From an uncultured Parabacteroides sp. (GTDB lineage: Bacteria > Bacteroidota > Bacteroidia > Bacteroidales > Tannerellaceae), in NCBI GenBank assembly GCA_947074335.1, contig CAMTPG010000011.1, positions 1-20,723 of the forward strand: a stretch of 20,723 nucleotides of DNA, in the 5' to 3' direction. The number at the start of each line of letters is the position of its first letter. Positions within the stretch are counted from its first letter, which is position 1. The translations under genes were made by a program, and so were the position numbers. Of this stretch, positions 15,283 through 20,723 are shown in pieces. The notes below the pieces were generated by a model. That model was not told where the DNA came from and ran no database searches. It worked only from the letters and a program-made list of their open reading frames with translations.

Positions 15283-16308
15283 ATGTATAGGCGAGAGAAA
15301 TATTACATATTATTATTTGTATTTATGGCTGTATCTTGCTCTACTTTCTTTTCCTGTAATAATGATTTTATTAAAATAAATGTATATATGGGAGGGAGCA
15401 CATCGGACGAATTATTTGAAAAAGAATCCGATAGCACAAAAGTCAGGGTAAACTTCACGGCCGATATTGATTATATGAGCACCCGTGCTACAGGAAGCGA
15501 AGCAATGGGTACAGAGAGATATGTTACAATTTATGCCTATACCGATGCGACCAGTTCAACCAGTTCTATTTTGGCAGATCAAAACGAATATTATACTAAA
15601 ACAGCCGGTGTATTAACGGCTGTGTCTGGTGCGATGTATTTAAATGTAGGATCAACATATAGTCTTTATGCAGTAGGTGTAAATACTGAAAATGTACCGG
15701 TACCTGTATTCAATGGCGGATTCACAGAAGATATAAATAATGGCAATGATTATGTTTGGGAAGGCATCTGGGATGTTACACCTAAAAGTGATAGTACACT
15801 TACCTATGATCTGGATATGATTCATTGTTGTGCACAAATTCTAATTGATTTGGTTGTGGAAACAGGAATCACTGTGAATTCTGTAAGTTCTGTTTCTATC
15901 ACACCTCCTGATACATCAGAAGTGATTTGGGATATGTTTAATAGTGGACAAATTGGCCCGGCTTCCGAACTTTATGCTTCTTCAAATACAGACAATCTGA
16001 TGAATCTTGGTTTTAAAAAAACAGCTTTCGGATTTCGCTCTGCAGGTATTATTCTACCTATTCAGGATACAGCCAATTTTTATTGTCAATTTGTTTTAAA
16101 CATTGACAATGAGGTGGCAGACCGTACATATGAAATAGAATTTCCTATATATCAGTATAACATGCAGGCAGGATATGCCTATAAGTATAATCTGACTTTA
16201 GAAAATGATACTGTGGTATTTAACAGTGTAGGTCTTGAAGAATGGCATATTATTGATGTAAACGGTACTCCTGTTATACCGGTACAGGTAGATTCTGGGG
16301 AGGGATAA
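15283..16308 (+). CDS. Fimbrillin-like lipoprotein 1
   Basis: A 341-aa predicted lipoprotein, first of five paralogues. Lipobox candidates are MAVSC (Cys19) and TFFSC (Cys25); Cys25 is followed by NND. A TRA tripeptide (STRATGSE, about residues 67-69) stands before the first core strand, where type V pilins are cut after Arg. The core has VTIYAYTDA, the GVLTAV turn, a Y-rich strand (STYSLYAVGV), the NGNDYVW motif at about 153-159, and HCCAQILIDLVV. It ends MQAGYAYKYNLTLENDTVVF, then a W-containing strand (EEWHIIDVNGTPVIP). Fold assignment to the FimA/Mfa-like superfamily rests on this pattern, not on a search. The next gene starts 3 bp later. Likely a surface fibre subunit. Confidence 0.75.
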   Translation: MYRREKYYILLFVFMAVSCSTFFSCNNDFIKINVYMGGSTSDELFEKESDSTKVRVNFTADIDYMSTRATGSEAMGTERYVTIYAYTDATSSTSSILADQNEYYTKTAGVLTAVSGAMYLNVGSTYSLYAVGVNTENVPVPVFNGGFTEDINNGNDYVWEGIWDVTPKSDSTLTYDLDMIHCCAQILIDLVVETGITVNSVSSVSITPPDTSEVIWDMFNSGQIGPASELYASSNTDNLMNLGFKKTAFGFRSAGIILPIQDTANFYCQFVLNIDNEVADRTYEIEFPIYQYNMQAGYAYKYNLTLENDTVVFNSVGLEEWHIIDVNGTPVIPVQVDSGEG

Positions 16309-16311
16309 ATA

Positions 16312-17295
16312 ATGAATAATAGAATAGTTTATATAGCATTATTTTTTATAATTATATTATGGAGCTGCACCTATAATGAGTTAGTCATTATTGATAAGAG
16401 ACCGGGTGCAGATACCACACAAATAGATACAACAGGTCCTAAGAAACTTGTCTATTTTTATCCGCGTATAGAGACATTGGCTTCAGATGACGGATATGCC
16501 AGTACAACGGTAGAAGCATTTCCGGCCGGGCGAAGAGTACAGGTTTTTGTGTTTGCCCGTGGAATTCAATATTTGATGTCGCCTATTTATCAGTCACTGG
16601 ATGCAGGATCCCTCACACCTGTAAGTACGCCGGTTGTGATTCCTACAGGAAATTATGATTTTTATTTTACATCAATTAATACTTCATCTGATCCGCCAAC
16701 AGTGGAAAATAGTGTGGTTTCGCCAGTTTCTAACGGGATAGATTATATATGGGCTTCTGCAAAAGTTGCTGTAGAAACAAATAATACATCAGTTCCCGTA
16801 ACTTTTACACATTCATGCACCCAGGTCGTATTTAATGTAATTAATGATGATACGACACAATTGGTAGATTGGATTAATTACGCTATGATACAAATGCCTG
16901 ATACCAGTGGTCTGGAATGGGATTTGTATTCTGGAGAAATAACAGGTTTAAATACAACCACCGATGAAATGGATGTTTCTCAAAGTTTATTAGATGATAA
17001 AATAAATATGCCGGCATCAGGTCTTATGTGTTCACAATTTTTAGTACCGTTAGAATATTCCGGGACTATGGCTGCATTCATGCAATTGAAAATGACAACA
17101 GAAGGAGGTGGAGGATATAAAGGATATGATTTGACATTGAGTATTCCCGATGGTGAATTATCTGCAGGTAATTCTTATCATTATAATATTTATTTTGCAA
17201 AAGATACAGTTTATATAGGCGATGTAGAAATAAATTCATGGATAATAGTAAATGAAGAGGGAACTCCACTTTATCCAACTATTAGCGATGAGTAA
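16312..17295 (+). CDS. Fimbrillin-like lipoprotein 2
   Basis: A 327-aa lipoprotein: ILWSC with Cys19, then TYNELVIID. It shares with its neighbours the strand VQVFVFARG, the turn AGSLTPVS, TGNYDFYFTSI, NGIDYIW at about 141-147 and VPVTFTHSCTQVVFNV. It is closest to the fourth copy: both have PIYQS or PVYRS, PVTF or PITF, and SGLEWDLYSGEI or NDVSWSLKDGVI. No TR dipeptide stands in the N-terminal linker, where an Ala/Ser/Thr-rich stretch (SDDGYASTTVEA) is found, so the protease cut proposed for copies 1, 4 and 5 is not evident. The C-terminus has the full tail (YHYNIYFAKDTVYIGDVEINSWIIV then GTPLYP). The gap to the next gene is 6 bp. Confidence 0.75.
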   Translation: MNNRIVYIALFFIIILWSCTYNELVIIDKRPGADTTQIDTTGPKKLVYFYPRIETLASDDGYASTTVEAFPAGRRVQVFVFARGIQYLMSPIYQSLDAGSLTPVSTPVVIPTGNYDFYFTSINTSSDPPTVENSVVSPVSNGIDYIWASAKVAVETNNTSVPVTFTHSCTQVVFNVINDDTTQLVDWINYAMIQMPDTSGLEWDLYSGEITGLNTTTDEMDVSQSLLDDKINMPASGLMCSQFLVPLEYSGTMAAFMQLKMTTEGGGGYKGYDLTLSIPDGELSAGNSYHYNIYFAKDTVYIGDVEINSWIIVNEEGTPLYPTISDE

Positions 17296-17301
17296 TTTAT
17301 A

Positions 17302-18258
17302 ATGGATATGAAATCAAAAAAAAATATATATCAATTTATTTTGTTCAGTCTGTTCGTAGTCTGTCTTTGTTTTTATGGCTGCAGTCGTGATATTACAACA
17401 CTGATTATCGATGAGGGTTCTATAGGTGATTCATCGGTAATCAGCGTAGATTCGGGATATATAAGTCCTATATTTGCCTGTAACTTAAAAAATCCTAAAA
17501 TTTATTCATTCCATAAAGAATATAGTGATCAGGAAGTTTCCTATACACCACTTCCGATGTATAGCTTGGTTCATATATACGTATATCGGGCCGATGATGA
17601 TCCATCTGAAGATCCCTGGTATTATCATAGTGTTTATTGGGCTCCGCGCAGCGGCTGGCTTTCGCCACTTTACGATCATATCAAACTACGTTCGGGTAGC
17701 TATCAATTTTATGCCATAGCAAGCAATAAACTCAAAGTTGATGTAACACCCGATATTGAACCCGGTACCGGTCTGACCCGTCATCTTTATAACGGAGAAG
17801 CCTACTACTGGTGGCATGGCGATTCCATTAACCTGAAATACGATGAACAACCTGTATTTGAAGTGCGTTTTCAGAATATATCTACTGAGATCAACCTGAA
17901 AATTAATCTGCCTGATAGTACATGGAATCTGCTTAATTTAAAGATGGCAGCCCCCGCCGCCGACAGTGCAAAATTATCAATTTCATCAGGGTTAATAAAG
18001 CCAATTTCTTTTATTACAGATTCTATATTATTTGAACTGGATGGTGATTCTGCTAAATTATATATGTTGCCTTTTATCGTAAAAGAAGATATGAAGCTTT
18101 ATATCGAAGCGGAAAAAGGTGCTGAACATAAATCTTGTGTAAAACATTTGCCCCGGCCAATCTCTAATTTATATCAAAGTGGATACAGTTATCATTATGA
18201 AATAGAATTAAAACAGGATACAGCTATCGGGCTCTATTCCATTTCTGGTAATCCCTAA
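17302..18258 (+). CDS. Fimbrillin-like lipoprotein 3 (short C-terminus)
   Basis: A 318-aa lipoprotein with a long hydrophobic signal ending CFYGC (Cys27; Cys25 if ATG 17308 is used). The family pattern holds: VHIYVYRAD, SGWLSPLYDHI, SGSYQFYAIAS, LYNGEAYYWW at about 163-172 in place of NG-DY-W, FEVRFQNISTEINLKI and YQSGYSYHYEIELKQDTAIG. It is unusually rich in Tyr, Trp and His around DPWYYHSVYWAPRSGW. It ends only eight residues after the last core strand (LYSISGNP), without the W-containing tail of copies 1, 2 and 4, and it has no TR site in the N-terminal linker. This suggests a special role such as tip, base or adhesin; that is inference. The gap to the next gene is 7 bp. Confidence 0.72.
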   Translation: MDMKSKKNIYQFILFSLFVVCLCFYGCSRDITTLIIDEGSIGDSSVISVDSGYISPIFACNLKNPKIYSFHKEYSDQEVSYTPLPMYSLVHIYVYRADDDPSEDPWYYHSVYWAPRSGWLSPLYDHIKLRSGSYQFYAIASNKLKVDVTPDIEPGTGLTRHLYNGEAYYWWHGDSINLKYDEQPVFEVRFQNISTEINLKINLPDSTWNLLNLKMAAPAADSAKLSISSGLIKPISFITDSILFELDGDSAKLYMLPFIVKEDMKLYIEAEKGAEHKSCVKHLPRPISNLYQSGYSYHYEIELKQDTAIGLYSISGNP

Positions 18259-18265
18259 AAATACA

Positions 18266-19207
18266 ATGATGAAACAAGGACAATACATATCAATTCATAT
18301 TATCTCAGTTCTGATTTTGCTTTTTAGTTTGTCGGGATGTGTAGATAATATATTTCATGTAGATGATATTCGCGGTGTTGAAACTTGGAAGCGCAATAAG
18401 TATAATGTCTATTTTACATCACGGATGGAAAATAGTATTATAACCCGTACTCTTACTCCATTTCCGATTAACTGTAAAGCACAAATTTATGTTTATTCAT
18501 CACAAGGAGATGAACAATTTATGAGTTCCCCAGTATATCGTTCTCAATCGGCTGGTACACTAACACCAACTAGTGGTACTCCGCTATTACTTACCACCGG
18601 AATTTACGATTTCGTAGGAATATCTTCAAAAACAGATGATACGCCTCCTTCTTTTGATGATAATATAGCAACGGGTTTATCTAACGGTACAGATTATCTC
18701 TGGTGTTTGATACAAAACCAGGTAATTGATTCGGATGGTACGACCATTCCTATAACATTCAATCATGTGGCATCACAGATTGTTGTTAATTTAGTCAATG
18801 AAGATAATGAAGATGAGGCGACCAATTTTTATAGTGTGTCTATGGATTTACCTCTAATTACTAATGATGTAAGTTGGAGTTTGAAAGATGGCGTAATAGC
18901 TTCAGCTACTACTAACTCAGGAGAATTAAGTACTATCAATATGAATAATGCAGGAACACAGGCTTCCTATATCATAGTTCCATATAATCCATCTACAGGG
19001 TATATGCAATTTAATGCACAAGTAGAACAAATGGAAACAGTTTCATCTTGTAGTGTTAATATACCTGCACCCTCTGGCGGATTTTTGGGAGGACATTGTT
19101 ATGAATACGATCTGATATTTGATGCTGATAGTCTATTTATTGGAATTGTAAAAGTTGCTCCTTGGAAAGAAATTGATGTTTCAGATGATGTTATAGCTAC
19201 TAATTAA
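18266..19207 (+). CDS. Fimbrillin-like lipoprotein 4
   Basis: A 313-aa lipoprotein with the classic lipobox SLSGC (Cys25, counted from ATG 18266; ATG 18269 is equally possible). An ITRTLTPFP segment places a TR site just before the strand AQIYVYSSQG. The core has AGTLTPTSGTPLLL, TGIYDFVGISS, SNGTDYLW at about 139-146, TIPITFNHVASQIVVNLV and VSWSLKDGVI. The end is GGHCYEYDLIFDADSLFIGIVKVAPWKEIDVSDDV, with the W-containing tail. It is most like copy 2. The spacing of 7 bp before and 11 bp after keeps it within one operon. Confidence 0.75.
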   Translation: MMKQGQYISIHIISVLILLFSLSGCVDNIFHVDDIRGVETWKRNKYNVYFTSRMENSIITRTLTPFPINCKAQIYVYSSQGDEQFMSSPVYRSQSAGTLTPTSGTPLLLTTGIYDFVGISSKTDDTPPSFDDNIATGLSNGTDYLWCLIQNQVIDSDGTTIPITFNHVASQIVVNLVNEDNEDEATNFYSVSMDLPLITNDVSWSLKDGVIASATTNSGELSTINMNNAGTQASYIIVPYNPSTGYMQFNAQVEQMETVSSCSVNIPAPSGGFLGGHCYEYDLIFDADSLFIGIVKVAPWKEIDVSDDVIATN

Positions 19208-19218
19208 TCAGTATAAAA

Positions 19219-20178
19219 ATGAAAAAAAATATTCAATTATTATTTCTCTTAATGATCATTTTAGGATCTGGTTGTGCAGGTGATGATATCTATCTGATAA
19301 TAGAAGATTTGCCGGATACTACTGAAATAAAAGATACAACAAGTCGCGGATATGTATATTTTACGGCATCTGTTGCAGGTAGAACATCAGGAAATGATTT
19401 TTTTAATACCCGTACACTGGAAAATAATGATACTATATTATTGCCTCAAGGCAGACATGTAACAATTTATTATAATTTGAAAGGGAGTAATACTTATACT
19501 TATTATAATCATTATATTGCAGATAAAGCTGGTTATTTGACTGCAGTATATAATGAAATAGCATTATCTACGGATACATTTAATTTTTATGCCGTTTCAG
19601 AATTATTGAACTCTTCAGATAAAACACCGGCCTTTCCGCAAAGTGGAAATGGCATAGCAACGGATTTATATAACGGATTAGATTATTTATGGTATGCTAT
19701 GGAAGATATTGTAATAACACAAAATACACCTCAAACTATACCGATTGTATTCGATCATGTAGCTTCTGCCATTGAAATAGAATTTACAGTACCATCAACA
19801 GATATTATGGATACGATTTATGCTGCAACGATCGGATACCCCTCTACCAGTGGTTATGAATATATATTGTCTTCCGGAACAGTAGGTCCTTCTAAAACAT
19901 TTGGAAATGGAGCCCGGGATTTGTTAATGGATAGTATATATGGTGCTTTAGTTATGATCCCTTTTGATGCCTCAAATTATGTACATATTACCGGACAGAT
20001 AAATCCTGTAGTAAATGGCGATAATATTGGCTGGTGGAACTATTCATTACCACTTCCTGATGGGAAAGAATTTCTTCCGGGTTATATTTATGATTATATT
20101 GTGCTTGTTGATAAAAGTACCACAAGTACACGTAGTAGTACTGGCATTCTTCGTAATATAAAACGTATGGGAATATAA
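19219..20178 (+). CDS. Fimbrillin-like lipoprotein 5 (basic C-terminus, last of array)
   Basis: A 319-aa lipoprotein with the lipobox LGSGC (Cys19) followed by AGDD, which is acidic. The linker has NTRTLENND with a TR site, close in form to copy 4. The core has RHVTIYYNLKG, AGYLTAVYNEIAL, DTFNFYAVSE, LYNGLDYLW at about 150-158, TIPIVFDHVASAIEIEF and GYEYILSSGTVGP. After the last core strand (YIYDYIVLVDKS) it departs from copies 1, 2 and 4: in place of the W-containing strand there is a Ser/Thr/Arg-rich stretch ending in RNIKRMGI. No stop or frameshift explains this, so the change is probably real. As final gene it may be a terminal or anchor subunit. I see no strong terminator after it. Confidence 0.75.
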   Translation: MKKNIQLLFLLMIILGSGCAGDDIYLIIEDLPDTTEIKDTTSRGYVYFTASVAGRTSGNDFFNTRTLENNDTILLPQGRHVTIYYNLKGSNTYTYYNHYIADKAGYLTAVYNEIALSTDTFNFYAVSELLNSSDKTPAFPQSGNGIATDLYNGLDYLWYAMEDIVITQNTPQTIPIVFDHVASAIEIEFTVPSTDIMDTIYAATIGYPSTSGYEYILSSGTVGPSKTFGNGARDLLMDSIYGALVMIPFDASNYVHITGQINPVVNGDNIGWWNYSLPLPDGKEFLPGYIYDYIVLVDKSTTSTRSSTGILRNIKRMGI

Positions 20179-20723
20179 TCTAAATATTGTAAAATGAATG
20201 TAATCTAAACATAGTGATTGTAATTATGTCAGTTACTATATGATAAGATTCATTTGCGATATGCTTCAAAAACATATTTTTCAACTTTTCTGATGAAAAA
20301 ATGCATACTATTTTTTAAGAGTTTTGATATGAATTTGAATATTGTGCATTACTATACAAGCATCTTAAACACATAAAATCAGTATGCTTAATCTACTTGT
20401 GATAATTCAAATAATGATACTGACAGTATTCAAAATTTAATCTCAGATTCTGCTGATTCTGCTCTCAATCCGGTATCCATCGACCCCGATTCGGTTGCTG
20501 CGCCACTCGCTTCACGTGAAATACTATCTGCTGCGGGCTCATCACTCGTTTCTGGCCATTCTGACTCCCTAGCTGCCCCGACGTAAAGCACTTGCCGATA
20601 TCTGTCTCCGTTTCGAAGTAGGTATCACCCCATGGCAGCACCGATCCTACCCAGTTATACGACCGTATAGGAAAATTACCTATTCGTATGTTAGCACCAG
20701 GTAGAGTATTTAGGTCAGATGAA
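20179..20723. other. 545-bp stretch without a convincing gene
   Basis: The left part (20179 to about 20440) is very AT-rich with stops in all frames and looks like a spacer. It contains a weak AT hairpin (TTTTTCA 20277-20283, TGAAAAA 20294-20300), too weak for a firm terminator call. From about 20440 the GC content rises clearly. There a plus-strand frame without start (20392-20586) reads CDNSNNDTDSIQN then becomes rich in Ser, Asp and Ala. It may be a decayed gene, since upstream in-frame stops cut it off from any signal peptide. A minus-strand frame overlaps it. Confidence 0.5.
20465..20722 (-). CDS. Possible 3' end of a minus-strand gene running off the window
   Basis: A minus-strand frame is open from the right edge for 85 codons and ends at the TGA at 20465-20467. 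It reads IRIGNFPIRSYNWVGSVLP, then PWGDTYFETETDIGKCF and, near the end, QQIVFHVKRVAQQPNRG. I recognise no family. Being open for 258 bp in sequence richer in GC than the spacer is only weak evidence, and a plus-strand frame competes for 20392-20586. If real, it would be convergent with the fimbrillin operon. Confidence 0.2.
   Translation of the reverse strand, partial: SSDLNTLPGANIRIGNFPIRSYNWVGSVLPWGDTYFETETDIGKCFTSGQLGSQNGQKRVMSPQQIVFHVKRVAQQPNRGRWIPD

Noticed and set aside
20277..20300. AT-only hairpin after the fimbrillin operon as terminator
   Set aside because: The 7-bp stem has one G-C pair and a 10-nt loop; too weak for a terminator call.
1..20723. CRISPR array, tRNA/rRNA genes, insertion sequence or invertase
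   Set aside because: I saw no regularly spaced repeats, no tRNA-like cloverleaf, no transposase or recombinase motif on either strand.

Overview
The window reads as a piece of a Bacteroidales chromosome (Bacteroides/Parabacteroides/Dysgonomonas-like; genus cannot be fixed from sequence alone). The evidence is the many lipoproteins with Bacteroidetes-type N-termini, the TAnnTTTG -7 promoter boxes before metG and ugd, DUF4493/PCMD-type and fimbrillin-type surface proteins, and the lack of strong Shine-Dalgarno sites. All complete genes are on the + strand.

Region 1 (1-7525) is a tightly packed, AT-rich operon that enters from the left edge. It holds the end of a DUF4493-type protein, a DUF4493 + Ig-like + PCMD lipoprotein, a small outer-membrane beta-barrel, a lipoprotein with Ig-like repeats and a PCMD domain, a 701-aa DUF4493 lipoprotein with a divergent PCMD-like C-terminus, and a minimal 219-aa DUF4493 lipoprotein. 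It looks like a cell-surface apparatus of lipoproteins around one barrel. Its function is not established, and it is the best candidate for an undescribed system here.

Region 2 (about 7526-13391) is higher in GC and looks like core genome. It has metG with its own promoter, then an aminotransferase and a Gfo/Idh/MocA dehydrogenase that overlap by 16 bp (WbpE/WbpB-like), then a UDP-glucose 6-dehydrogenase with its own -7 box. A 20-bp perfect stem-loop terminator closes the region. Together the last three genes could make a 3-amino-uronic acid nucleotide sugar for surface polysaccharide.

Region 3 (13488-20178) is AT-rich again. It has an outer-membrane barrel protein carrying two OmpA C-terminal peptidoglycan-binding modules in tandem, a likely promoter, and then five paralogous fimbrillin-like lipoproteins separated by 3-11 bp. 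It reads as a type V-like pilus or surface-fibre operon. Two of the five subunits lack the C-terminal W-containing strand of the other three, which suggests division of labour (donor-capable versus terminal subunits).

Region 4 (20179-20723) has no convincing gene. Its right half turns abruptly GC-richer and has an open minus-strand frame running off the edge plus a start-less S/D-rich plus-strand frame.
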